A stretch of DNA of 49,869 bases from Chara braunii (GCA_003427395.1 BFEA01000278.1:46310-96178); one strand, 5' to 3'; positions 10,108 through 20,208 are shown, numbered from the stretch's first letter. Notes: generated from the letters alone by a model not told the origin. A program made the numbers and translations.

Positions 10108-10551
10108 CTCTGTTTTGTCTCTATTTACATGGTCACCCTTTTTCCACAGAGTAGACTTTTCAATTTAGAGAGGTCATACTTTTTGGATAGTTTGAGAAAA
10201 CATAGAGAACTGAGGGGATCAGATCATGGGAGAATAGAGAAGGATGGAGGAGGTAGGCTCCGACACACGGTGACGATGTCCTTTCTCCTCTCCAACGCCC
10301 CACACCTTTTCCTATCTGACCTCCCTAACCACCTTTGTTGTCAATCAACAAGGAATAGTAATCATAATAATATATTTGGACAAATGTGGAGAAAAGGTGA
10401 ATGAGGGGATTAGATCAAGGGAGAATGGAGAACGATGGAGGAGGCAGACTCCGTCACATGGTGACGATGTCCCCCTTCTCTCCAATGCCCCGCATTCTCC
10501 TCCTCTCTGACCCTTGCTTATCTTATGATGTTTCAATAGTGAAACAACAAC

Positions 10552-10552
10552 C

Positions 10553-10606
<54 letters not shown>
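10552..10606. repeat. (AAT)n microsatellite
   Basis: AAT trinucleotide tract inside LTR1-L. The homologous tract in LTR1-R is at 23637-23694. Confidence 0.96.
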
Positions 10607-10607
<1 letters not shown>

Positions 10608-10765
10608 TCGGTAACACCCTGTAAAATATTTTGAATAACTTTTCAATGAGCAAGCAATCAAAGAAAGGGGAAAAAATATCTTATCAATGTTCCACTTGTT
10701 AGAAGTCTTCCTCCATTTCCACTTCCTTCTATCCTTTTGCTTTCGCCTCACGGTCCTGGGTACAG

Positions 10766-11143
10766 TCTCCCTCTCGCTGCTCAACACGCCTGCTCTTTAG
10801 AACCATGTATGTGTATGCTTGTTACCCGACTTGCCTACAAGACTGTACGGGCGCATGCTTGCTGCCCTGCATACCCAACCATTGCCCGCTAATGTCCCAC
10901 TGCTCGGCTACGGCACACGCCACTCTGCTCCTGCGCGCAAGTGTGGTATCAATGTTGCTTTCTCTACGGTCAGCAGCCATTCTGTGATATGTCAGCCTCA
11001 TGCATCGCATGCCCAAGGTGCAACTACCCACGTCCCAGGACCAGCTGCCTAATGCAACTGCCTCTTTTGGAAGGACCCTGGGTGAGGCTCAGACTGCACT
11101 TCACCTGCAACGACTGTATGATGCCTACGTTAGAAAGGTTGAG
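10766..11143 (+). pseudogene. exon-like segment of an antisense gene fragment in LTR1
   Basis: A pyrimidine tract ending TACAG precedes this segment and GAG|GTAAGTAT follows it, as in a spliced exon. The same boundaries occur in LTR1-R (donor at 24232). A 60-codon Cys-rich frame (ATG at 10805, TGA at 10985) is intact in both copies, with most last-half differences synonymous, but it ends before the donor. No single frame spans the exon in both copies. The strand is opposite to element 1. I recognise no family. It is best read as part of a captured host gene, now decaying. Confidence 0.4.
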
Positions 11144-11225
11144 GTAAGTATCCCTTATGGATATTCATGTCCGCCTTCACTTAGGGCGGACACAAGGCTT
11201 GTTCGGATCACAAGCTACTGAAGCA

Positions 11226-11300
11226 ATGAGCAATAATAATAATAATAATAATAAATAATAACAATAATAACAATAATAATAGTGATAATAACAATAATGC
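11226..11300. repeat. (AAT)n/(AAC)n microsatellite
   Basis: AAT/AAC trinucleotide tract. The homologous tract at about 24318-24400 in LTR1-R is longer and purer. Confidence 0.9.
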
Positions 11301-11409
11301 AAGGAAATTGGCAGTCCTATTTAGTCCAGTCAGCGGTACACAGTCCCGGTCGTCCCTTTGTCAAACCCGTAAGTACCACGCAGGACTGCGACCATCCTGA
11401 TTCCTCTAT

Positions 11410-12300
11410 CTCAGCCTGTCCGGTTGCCGGTGTTTGTTTGTCTGTTTGGTCTTGTCTGATTGCCTGTGTCTGTTTGAATGTTTGTTTGTTTTTTTCTTAC
11501 TCTATTTCAGTGTAAAGTACCTTTGTGCGCTCGGACCCGTAATCTGTGTCTCAGAAGTCCAATGTCTGTTTGTCACTGGCCAGTGTAGCCTTCGGGTCTC
11601 GGATCGTAGGTCTGTCTCGTAGGGGTCAAGGTCATACTTGTTAAAGACCTAGAAGGTCAAGGTTGCAGTTGCTACTGTGTTCGAAGTAGACCACAGTCCA
11701 GTGGGCAAGTGGTACGGTCCACCTAAGCTGAGTTAGCGGTGCCTAGTCCCAGTCTCACTTAGCTCAGACCGCAAGTACTGCGTGGGATTGTATATGCTCA
11801 GGGCTGGTGGAGACGAGGCAAACCAGCAGCAAACAGAAATATAGGTCCAGAGGCAGCGTTCGACCATTAATTCATCTGCTGCGTGAGCCACGTGGAAGCG
11901 CTGCCTGAGCGACTGCGTCTGTCTTTTCTTGTATGTGTCTGCCCGCCTGTTCGTGTTCGCTCTGTCTGTGTCAGGTTCTGTTCTGTCTGTGTCTGTTCTG
12001 TTTACTGTCTGTCTGTCTGTCTCCACGTGTCTGTGTGTCTGCTTGTCTGTCAGTCTGTTACTGTTTGTCCGTTTGTCTATGTCCGACTGTATGTTTCTGC
12101 TTGACTATTTGGTCTATCTGTTTTCTGTTGGTCTGTCTGGGTTGTTTGTCTTTGTGTTTTGTTTGTATCTGACCATATGTTCGGATGCCTGCATCCAGCT
12201 GTTTGTATTCGTCTATCTGTATCTGTTTGCCTGTATCCGTTTGTCTGTATTATGTCTCTCCTGTCTGTATCGGTATTTTGTCTTTCTGCCTCTATCTATC
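11410..12300 (+). repeat. degenerate TCTGT/TTTG-rich tract
   Basis: Long stretches are made of TCTGTCTG and TGTTTGTC words, as in a decayed (CTGT)n satellite. The ORFs over it on both strands reflect composition. About 300 bp of it (12135-12433, reaching into the start of M1) is missing from LTR1-R at 25256. Confidence 0.75.
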
Positions 12301-12372
12301 ATGTCTGTGTGTCTCTCTCTTTTCACTCGCTCTTCCTCTGCACGTGCGTGTGTGTATATTCTTGTGTTCCAG

Positions 12373-12524
12373 CGGTAGATTCATTCGACTTTATTCATCC
12401 TATCGATGGAAGGACTGTGAGCCCCGCAGTGAGCTAGGGGACACACCCGTTTCCTCTCTCTTCCCCCCCACGAACGCAGTACGGCCCGTTAGGACGACAT
12501 GCAACATACAACATTGGGAGCTTG

Positions 12525-12526
<2 letters not shown>
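12373..12526 (+). pseudogene. exon-like module M1
   Basis: The module begins after TGTTCCAG with CGGTAGATTC. One open frame reads GRFIRLYSSYRWKDCE and continues through NAVRP. It aligns in the same frame with M3 (NATR...HLRAFQQVG) and, through the LTR1-R copy at 25330-25400, with AFQLVGQM. Here the module is cut by a TAA microsatellite, and the following 628 bp present in LTR1-R are missing. Repeated modules with these shared positions suggest a domain-repeat protein; I do not recognise the domain. Confidence 0.45.
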
Positions 12527-12579
<53 letters not shown>

Positions 12580-12600
12580 TAATAATAATAATAATATGAC
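12524..12600. repeat. (TAA)n microsatellite
   Basis: TAA tract marking a deletion junction relative to LTR1-R; CTTGA is the shared sequence at both breakpoints. Confidence 0.95.
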
Positions 12601-12799
12601 AATGATTATAATAATAATACCGAGATGACATTATTCAGATTGCACAATCACATCGAAAGCCAGATCGTATCACATCGTCCAGAAGGCAGCATCGCACCAA
12701 TATGATACTTGTGGAGAATCGTAACATTGAAAACCAGTGTTCATGAGAGCTTTGATCCCGCCACCACCATCATATGTACCTAGGCCCCTCTCCCTACAG

Positions 12800-12898
12800 A
12801 GTTACTACTGGCCTACTAATGGACAATGCAACTGTCAACGTAAGCGACCAACGAGGTACTTGAAGATGCCGCTCAGGGCAGACTATCACCAATACCAG
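12800..12898 (+). pseudogene. 33-codon exon-like segment
   Basis: CTCCCTACAG precedes and GTACGTG follows. The segment is exactly 99 bp and open (it begins SYYWPTN and ends HQYQ). The LTR1-R copy (26325-26423) has the same length, boundaries and open frame, with 12 differences, 8 of them amino-acid changes. That is close to neutral, so it is probably no longer selected. Confidence 0.45.
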
Positions 12899-12933
12899 GT
12901 ACGTGTTCCCTCATCTCCCTTTTCTCTCTCCCA

Positions 12934-12943
<10 letters not shown>

Positions 12944-12982
<39 letters not shown>
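12944..12982. repeat. (CA)n microsatellite
   Basis: CA tract that ends abruptly at the Tn5 mosaic-end artefact. Confidence 0.95.
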
Positions 12983-12984
<2 letters not shown>

Positions 12985-13020
12985 GTCTCTTATACACATC
13001 TAGATGTGTATAAGAGACAG
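12983..13020. other. Tn5/Nextera mosaic-end junction (artefact)
   Basis: Two inverted copies of the 19-bp Tn5 mosaic end CTGTCTCTTATACACATCT lie head to head. Part of the flanking sequence (CTCTCTCCCACTCACACAC) appears on both sides, while the homologous LTR1-R position (26440-26480) has it once and no mosaic end. This is a library adapter, not biology. ORFs starting MCIRDS or MYKRQ here are translations of the adapter. Confidence 0.98.
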
Positions 13021-13103
13021 TTATTCTTTTCTCTCTCCCACTCACACACACACACTGACGCACACACACGAGTATGGCGGTATATATTTCCATGTTCTTG
13101 GCC

Positions 13104-13372
13104 AGATTCATTCGATCGTGGTCATCCTATCGATGGGAGTAGCGAGAGGTTGGCCGCGGGATATGATACTTATATTTTTGCCGGTGCGTTGTTCTGCGAC
13201 GCCACTTGGATAACAACGAGCGCAGAGCTTCCCCACCGAATCACGACATCCCCCAGTCCAAACGGAACGCGTCGTTGTGAGTGCGGACACGAAGACAACA
13301 CCACAACAAAGCCGCAACCACTCTCTCCAAAGTTTACGGGATGGGGGCGTTGAGGCTAAAACTCAATGATGG
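13104..13372 (+). pseudogene. exon-like module M2
   Basis: Homologous to M1 and M0 at its start (AGATTCATTCGA, CATCCTATCGATGG). The LTR1-R copy is at 26548-26816. One frame reads DSFDRGHPIDG, then a Thr/Pro-rich stretch and CECGHEDN, and is open in both copies. Most differences between the copies change amino acids, so it is not under obvious constraint. A GTAAGT donor follows at 13373. The acceptor seen in M0, M1 and M3 is altered here (TTCTTGG). Confidence 0.45.
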
Positions 13373-13401
13373 GTAAGTCGCTTCTCTCGTTCTCTCCGTT
13401 C

Positions 13402-13500
13402 CTCAGTTCTTCTTCTTCTTCTTCTTCTCCTTCTTCTTCTTCTTCTTCTCCTTCTTCTTCTTCTTCTTCTCATTCTCCTTCTCCTCCTCCTCCTTTCTCC
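13402..13500. repeat. (TTC)n-rich intron-like tract
   Basis: TTC and CTCC repeats. The same tract in LTR1-R (26852-26975) is longer. Confidence 0.9.
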
Positions 13501-13802
13501 TCCTCACATGCTATTTCGCCCGACTCCTGCTTGCCATCTCCTATGCTCGCGTACGCTACCACCGCACGTCCCTTGCTCGTTCGGTAGTTGTTCCCTTGGT
13601 CGTGGTCTTCAACTCCATCTCACTCGCATTGATCTGCTTGCTTAATCGCACCATCTCCCCCTGCTCCCGCTCGCTTTTTCTTTCTGCTCCTCCCACATTC
13701 CCCTCTCTCTCTCTCTCTCACATACACAGACATACACACTCCTTCGCACACACTCACGCACACACACACACACGGGTGGTATTATATCTTTCCACGTTCT
13801 AG

Positions 13803-14140
13803 CGGTAGATTCATACAATTTTTTTAACTTAATTATTTATTATTATTTATATATTACATAATATATATATATATATATATATAATATAAATATATGTACA
13901 TATTTATATTATGCCTTCGATGGAGGTGGCGTGTAGCCAGTCGTGGGGTTGGGAGACTTACATGTTGTTCTCCTTCCTAGTCCCCGTCGTCGTCCCTCAA
14001 TGCTACGAGGTCCTTCACAAAGTGCAGCATACCGATTGACAGCACGGGGGGGCACGACAACCACCTTCGTGCTTTCCAACAAGTCGGGGGGATGGTGGAT
14101 CCGCCCTCACGATGTCGCCGGCATCGATTGCAACGGCTAG
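13803..14140 (+). pseudogene. exon-like module M3, split by an AT repeat
   Basis: TTCTAG precedes CGGTAGATTCATACAAT. An AT-rich microsatellite (about 13820-13912) then interrupts the module, which resumes at GCCTTCGATGGAGG where M1 has CCTATCGATGGAAG. The downstream frame contains HDNHLRAFQQVG, conserved in LTR1-R (27295-27656) and similar to AFQLVGQM near 25370. It is followed by a GTGAGT donor at 14141 and a matching acceptor CTCGCAG at 14251-14257. Confidence 0.45.
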
Positions 14141-14526
14141 GTGAGTTGCCTTCTTCCACCTTTCTCCTCTCCTCCTTCCTCGCCCTCTCCTTCTTCTCCT
14201 TCTTCTTCTCCTTTTTTTTTTTTTTTTCTTCTTGCTCGCCTCCTCCTTCACTCGCAGTCTACATCCATCATGGGCTTCCCTTCCTCCTTCATATTCCTCT
14301 CCCCTCTCTGCGCGCGTCTTCTTTGCTATCCTCCGCGTGCAGTCCTTTGCTATGCTCCGCGCGCAGTCCCCTTTGTCGCTAGCATGACCGCACTCCATTC
14401 TTCTCCTTCACGCAAGCTTCTTCCCTCCTTCTGCGATTCACCCTGCCTACCTTTTTCTCATGCTACTCCCTGCTCTCTGCGCTCTCCCTCCGCCTCCTGC
14501 TCCTCACCTCGCTCTGCCTTGCACAG

Positions 14527-14627
14527 GTTCGCGAGCCTTCGTGAAGTGGCACCGTAGTACCGAAATGCATCAGTCCCACCTTTGCAACCTCGACCAGATT
14601 CGTAGCCATGACGAGTTACTCGAATGA
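14527..14627 (+). pseudogene. terminal exon-like segment
   Basis: Preceded by a long pyrimidine tract ending TTGCACAG. The frame from 14529 gives 32 codons (starts SRAFVKWH, ends SHDELLE) and stops at TGA. LTR1-R (28004-28104) has the same frame with three differences: two silent and one Gln to Arg. It looks like the last exon of the antisense gene fragment. Confidence 0.45.
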
Positions 14628-14939
14628 ATCGACCTTGGTTTCTGAGGCAGATTCATTCAAGTGATTCGTCGAAAAGCAGCTACGGGAAGAAAAATAAAAT
14701 AAAAAGAAGAATAAAATAAATAATAAAAAACTAAAAGGAACGTGAATCTAACTAATTAACAAAATAAAAAAAGAAAGACAGAAAAAAAAAACAGAATGTA
14801 ATAACTGACTACCCCGTTGTGCCAACTGTCACAACGGGCTTTAACTGAAATTCCTCCCATTTTTGAAGTTGTGGGTTCAAGTCTCGCCCGTCGTCGTGGG
14901 GGGTGAAACGGGCGATCCCAGTACTAATCCTTATCAAAA

Positions 14940-15023
14940 AGGAGTCAGCTCAGGGTCGCGCAGACTCGATCCCTGAGTCTGTGGCTTGATAGTCTGGACC
15001 CGGACCTACTGAGCTAACTCCCA
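14940..15023 (-). ncRNA. tRNA-like segment
   Basis: On the minus strand, GGAGTTA pairs with TGACTCC as a perfect 7-bp acceptor, followed by an A-box-like TAGCTCAGTAGG and a B-box-like GGGATCGAGTC. The D and anticodon arms do not fold well. It is a tRNA-derived sequence (SINE-like or pseudogene) rather than a functional tRNA. The LTR1-R copy is at about 28419-28500. Just upstream, 14873-14889 has a T-arm-like GGGTTCAAGTC; its LTR1-R copy folds as a perfect 5-bp T arm (GCGGG/CCCGC). Confidence 0.35.
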
Positions 15024-15173
15024 TTTCAAGTGAAATAGGAGTAACTCAGCTATAGACAGGGTAGTAGGGGTCGGGCCAACTAGTGGAATGAGCCCAAGCC
15101 TCACTCTTACGACAAATAACTCGGATAAGTGCCGGTGTTCAGCGACAATAGGTATTTTAGATTTTTATGGTTG

Positions 15174-15598
15174 CCTCGGCCGTATGGCCGGGGTCTATAT
15201 TAGTTTTATTCAACAAAAAAAAACATCCCGACACTTAGGTTTCCACACGTGTCGCAGACACACTCAACACTAACCCCCACCGACCCCTCGACCTCAGTGG
15301 TCGAGGGGTTTATGCTTCCTAACTCTTACGCGCGATGCGATTTTACCATTTTCGGTCTCTCCGCCTCTCGGTTACCGAGGCGGCGAGTAGGCCTACTTTG
15401 ATCGAACCGAACCCTCGACCTTTACGGTCAAAGGGAACTATGAATAATCATAATTTCTGCTTGTTGAAGTAAAGTGAGCGTTTACTAACAACGGCAAAAA
15501 AAGAAAGCCTCGGACTTTAAGGTCGAGGAATTTGCTTCAAGGCCTCATGCCAAAAATTATTATTTTTCACTTCAGACTGTTTCCGGTATGGTAACCGG
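15174..15598. ncRNA. hairpin cluster near the LTR1 end
   Basis: Six compact inverted repeats: 15174-15193 (CCTCGGCC-GTAT-GGCCGGGG), 15284-15308 (CCCCTCGACC/GGTCGAGGGG), 15361-15383 (CCGCCTC/GAGGCGG), 15412-15435, 15508-15528 and 15583-15598 (CCGGT/ACCGG). Three share the CTCGACC/GGTCGAG stem type. LTR1-R keeps five of six as stems with mostly compensating or wobble changes. They may act in transcript folding or 3'-end formation. Confidence 0.5.
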
Positions 15599-15868
15599 CG
15601 AATGCAAACAAAGGTCTTCTGGCGCGACAAGTTGTCAAAATTCGATTTCCTTGATTTAATCCGAAAAATTGTAATACCAAAATAAGATTTTCCATATGAC
15701 TTCTAGCGGGGATACTGAATCTGTACTATAGTTACGAAGGTCACAAAGGAAGATAATGATAGTCTCTCCTCCCAACTTTAGACTTTATTTGTCAGGATCT
15801 CGTTGGGTGTCCGAGGAGTTAGGGATCATAATTGAATCCTACTCTTTGGACGAGGGTCTTAACCTAAG

Positions 15869-16156
15869 TCAAATTTTACCGTCCCACCCGAAGTCTAATG
15901 CGAGGGGATCATCGACCTCGGTCTCGACCCACCACAGTCGGTTGATCAGGTCGGATCTGCGGCCCACCGTGTTGCTGTTCTAATGGTGGTACCAGTATTG
16001 GTTATGCAATACAGGATCAAATCCTCCTATCAAAATATCTAGACCTGACTCTTGATCCCTCCGATATCTACCTGAACCAATCCCATCATCAAGGAGACTC
16101 TCCTCGGGTCTCAATTCCAGACCGTAATCGGAAGGGCCACTACCTGGTTGTACTTT
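15869..16156 (-). pseudogene. decayed ORF of unknown function, shared with element 2
   Basis: A minus-strand frame of 95 codons, open except for one TAG (15980-15982), ends at TGA (15869-15871). It contains DILIGGFDP, PVLHNQYW, LINRLWWVE and ALDFGWDG. The region is homologous at DNA level to 39400-39960 in element 2, where the LHNQ motif recurs in a frame that also ends at TGA. Position toward the 3' end of the interior would suit a pol or accessory product. I recognise no domain. A two-base indel separates the two copies after LHNQ. Confidence 0.45.
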
Positions 16157-18174
16157 GTCAGCAGCTCACGCTGCGAGTTACGTCCCAACGATGTCAATTT
16201 TCCACCATAGGCTTGGTAATTTTAAATCCCTTAGACTGACCTCCTAAAGTGGATGAGTGATGATCATTTCAAAAATATACATATGAAAATCAATTTGACC
16301 AAAGAAATTTTCTCCCCTCCCCAGTTGTCTTTGAATGGGTGAACAACCCCATTGAGTGTATATATGAAAGAAAACAATTTCATCAATAAGAATGATTTAA
16401 CATGATTGTCATATTTTTACTGATCGAGGGACATCGTCAGAGCCACTTAGGGACCGTGCCTCCCAGACCTCGATCACAGGTTGGATAGGCACACATCTCG
16501 GGGATTTTTTTTCAACAGAAAAAGCCAACCAAAATATTAATAAAGAAAGGTAAAAAATATTTGTTTGACTCCTTGTCTTGTCAGAAGGCGAAAAAAACAT
16601 TTATCCCATTCATAACATACATTTCCTTGACTCGCAGGGTTTTTCAAATACCTCCAAAAATTTTAACATTTTCATGTCCCTTTCAAAAATAACCACATAA
16701 GATAAAGCATGGAAAAGACTGACCATAAATGCAAAACACTTTCAAACTGTACATATAAATTTTCACCCTATCTTTCTTGAACTCTTAGGCGATTTTCTGA
16801 GCATCCTAGTTCAAGACTTGATAGCACAGACTGTACACATATCCAAGATACACATTTCGTCAATGAAAACCGAACACTGAACCATCTCAATTATGAAAGT
16901 GAAAAGTGTTTCTTGTTGGCATACCCCATTGGTAGAAATCATATATGACTAGGAGAAAGCTTAGTCGAAATCATAATGTCGAGCCAAAAACAGTCTTGAA
17001 ACTCGAGTCATATGTCTCTCTTATCCTCTATTGTTGGGGTACACATGCTGAGTCGGAAAAGTATAAAAGAGACAATAAAATCTCATGATACCTCATATAT
17101 CGGAGTACATACTCAATGATACCTCGCCTATCCTATTTATTGAAGTTCATCATTGCATCTAATCGGGAAATAACAAATATGTCGTAGACCCTACCTCACA
17201 TTCGACTACTAGAGTACAATATCTTATCTGAAGAAAAGAAAATGTGAGAGTTCCTATTACAGAACTCAAATGGAAATCAAAGTATCACTCATTCACAAGT
17301 TGGGCGTAATTTTTTTCTACATCCCTATATTAAGCCTCAGCTACTTAAAAATCTAAACCTTTTTTTCACCTGCTTCAGCTGCCCCTAGGTCCTGCTCCGA
17401 CAAACAAACATCCAATTAGCACCTCTCATCAGTATACAAAACCTCTCCGGCCTATAATATTTTTCCTGAAAAGTAGTTTTCAAATCATCCCTTATTAACA
17501 ATGACCATTCAAAAGGTAAATGGTAATATACTGCGATAATAATGCATCTGTAATTTTGAATATTGAACGTCATGCAATCTCATAATGATTATTACTTATA
17601 GCAGGGGTATATGATCATAGTGATAACAATAATTAATAATTTTAATAGTTGAGCAAGTAAATAATTTTAGCAAGCAAAGAGACATGTTTAACTAGCATAT
17701 GCGTGCATAGTGAGGACGATAAACTTATGGTAACTGTTACGATAGACAACAGTCATGATTTGGTCAATAAATTTTTCAACAATAAATATTTTTAAATACT
17801 AGAAAATGATGAGAATACCACATTCTACTCCCGAGGCTTTGACAAGAGTATATTGTGTCGAGGGGCAGTGTAATCCTTTTAAAGGTTAACATCTTAGACT
17901 CCCGAGCCCCACTCAAGGACCAAGCCTCACTGCTTCATCCTCCGATTCAAATATTCGCCCCTTGCAGACCCTTGTCAATTAGTAGACAACCCCACCGTAC
18001 AAGTTCCAAGATGTTATATCTCATCTCGTACTGATGAACCTACTTGTCACGAAAATAGCTGAGGAATCACCCCCTGCTTCCTTGTGGTAGGTAGTAGTCG
18101 CCTTTATCATTGACTATGGCCTAACAAAACCCAAATATTTTCCTCCTTCTCAGCAGTAATGTAGTCACCGTTCC
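16157..18174. other. element 1 interior, nothing recognised
   Basis: AT-rich, stop-rich sequence on both strands. I see no coding or RNA feature I can support. Confidence 0.5.
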
Positions 18175-18489
18175 TCAAAGGGTTAGGTGACAACACCCCA
18201 CTATGGACCAGGAACATAGTTCCGGCTTGGGTCTCACTACTACTTTAGAAGATAAATTTATAGCTCCTTCAAGCCATCTTTCAGAGAAAGGATAACTTAG
18301 GATTACAACTCTCCCAATAGTAGATTCTGCACATTGACCTCCTTTCCAGAGAATCTCTTCTCCCAAGAAGTCGGTCACTCCGATCACCTCCGAACCTGCG
18401 TAGGACGTGGATTCTGCGTAGCTCTTTTATCCTTTATAGATAGAGCAATCCAACCATATAGGTTCAAGTGAATAAATATAAACAGATAG
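18175..18489 (-). pseudogene. unrecognised minus-strand frame
   Basis: About 104 codons ending at TGA (18175-18177), interrupted once by TAA (18427-18429). The frame has protein-like composition (KSYAESTSYAGSEVIG, then FLGEEILW). The AES-TSY and EEILW spacing faintly recalls the C-terminal RNase H region of copia-type elements, but that is too weak to claim. It agrees with element 1 polarity. Confidence 0.35.
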
Positions 18490-19169
18490 TCATATTTGAT
18501 TAGTTCATAAGGATGGATCAAAGCGCACAGTCCTAAATAGATAATCTCAGATGGGTAACTCATACAAGTGACCAAATAAAAAAACATTAGATAAATAGTC
18601 TCATATGAATAGTATTAAATATGCTTGACTCAAATAAACTTGATACGAATGAATAAATTTACATAGATAAACTCAATGAATGGTCTTAAAATGAAGAAAT
18701 TTAAGCGCTTAGATTCAGGCAGGTGATCTTGGAGTAGATGAGTTCTAACAGATAGCCTCATACCTGAATCATGTCAACAAGTTAAACATAAACAGGATGA
18801 TTCAACACCAAACTCCTCACTGCCTTACTGATTGCACTCAGGACCACGAGCCTTTGACTGCCCCTTATAGATGAAATCGACCTCTAAATTTCTTCCACGA
18901 ACGGACTCGGCTTACATTGACTGTTTCCTAACACTGGACTTTTATTAAGAACCCACAACAAATGAGGGTCCCTACTGACTCTACCTATATTTAGACCCTC
19001 TTATATCCCAAGGTATGTCTTCCATTCATTAGCATATTACTAGAACTCTCATTCCCTTCTCTTGCTATAGCCGACTGGTTGATACTTTTACTTATGAAGA
19101 GAAATTTGTGCTTATTCAGGACGAACACCCATAGGGATCGCCTCACACCTATCTAGATCACTTATCCCT

Positions 19170-19888
19170 AAGGAGGTGCCAACACCTTTCCTCAACTCCC
19201 CTTTTCTTCCCAGACAGATACCCCCTTCGTTATGGGTATTGTTACTGACAAAGGAAGAAGTATAAAAATCATCGTGACCTATTCCCCCTTGAGGGCGTTT
19301 TTGTTTGATGACCTAGACAAGTACCAAATCATTACTTATCCTGGTCAAGCTTCGTATTGACGGGACAGCATCTTTAAATGATCCCTTTGTATAATAGGTA
19401 TGAAATCAGCCCGCATAATTCAATCTGACATAGGAAGAATAGTGCCAGGGGGATACACAACCGATGATCCGCAGGTGCAGCCTGAGACACTACGAGAGGG
19501 TCAGGCACATGCGGCGGTGGCGGAAGAGCAGGTCGAGGCCGCTGAGATAGGACAATCAACTGCTGAAACCGACGTGTCATAAAAGAAGAGGGATAATTAT
19601 ATTGCATTAGATAAGTACGAGGAGGCAGTTCGAACCGTGAGGGCGGAGCGCCGTAATGATGCTCGTACTTATAGGAATAATATGCCATCATTCTAGGGGA
19701 CAGTGTGCGTTCGCGCAAGTCTTCCTGATGTCGACGCAATCTTACCCCTTCCCATCTCTCCTCCTCTTCTCTTCTTCCTCTCTCTTTTCCTTGTCAAATC
19801 AATAGGCTTCTCCGCCGCTATCCCTTGTTGTCAAATCCTATTGTACCACTTGGTTTCCCCGATGTTTCTATCATCCTTGCTTTTATGA
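19170..19888 (+). pseudogene. decayed plus-strand frame in element 1 interior
   Basis: One plus-strand frame (starts at positions 2 modulo 3) contains long protein-like stretches: MGIVTDKGRSIKIIVTYS, then LDKYQIITYP, and after two TGA codons a charged region (MKSARIIQSD, QVQPETLREG, DKYEEAVRTVRAERR) crossed by TAA (19580) and TAG (19694). Strand is opposite to the PBS. A 121-codon ATG frame exists on the minus strand over 19374-19739, so the coding strand is not settled. It could be an antisense ORF, known in some plant Ty3-type elements, or a nested remnant. Confidence 0.35.
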
Positions 19889-20208
19889 AAATTTCGTGGT
19901 CCTTAGCTGCTACTTTCACGCTCCACTGTGAACAAACTCGGGGGCAACTATCTCCCTAGGGAAGTGATAGAAATGCAGACTAAAGCTCGTAGCAATGATA
20001 AGTAAGATACTTCAGCTTGGACTAGTCTTATCTCAAAGGTCCTCACTAAACAAAAACGCATATCAATAGATCAACAATTACCCCTAGTAACTTTCTTACT
20101 AACTAAAGGAAGATATATAATACTATATCTTTCGTTTGTCGTTTTGCTAGGGCTTCAATTAACCAGACCCATGTCCGTTCACATAGGACCCCGGCAGACA
20201 ACCGAAGG

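Larger units (their letters stand above)
7149..15606 (-). mobile_element. element 1, left long direct repeat (LTR1-L, 3' LTR on minus strand)
   Basis: This segment is collinear with 20229-29097 over its whole length, with microsatellite-length changes and a few indels; by eye roughly one base in ten differs. The left end is TGTC in both copies (CGACA-type end in element sense). In the right copy the end is followed after two bases by a tRNA-Asp PBS, which is why I call these LTRs. The right end is put at the shared CGAATGCA. At about 8.5 kb this is very long for an LTR, and the PPT side is not convincing, so the alternative is a segmental duplication with an LTR element at its edge. Confidence 0.6.

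Noticed and set aside
10345-10653. ORFs with poly-Leu, poly-Ile, poly-Asn or poly-Tyr runs over TAA/AAT tracts (also 23427, 25894, 12434)
   Set aside because: Pure microsatellite translation.
11882-12437. Long Cys/Val/Ser-rich plus-strand ORFs
   Set aside because: Composition of a degenerate TCTGT repeat; all three frames stay open.
13004-13213. ORFs starting MCIRDS or MYKRQ near 13004-13006 and at 39060
   Set aside because: They are translations of the Tn5 mosaic-end adapter, not genes.
18175-18489. RNase H call from AES-TSY and EEILW words
   Set aside because: Only a faint resemblance; catalytic residues cannot be placed.
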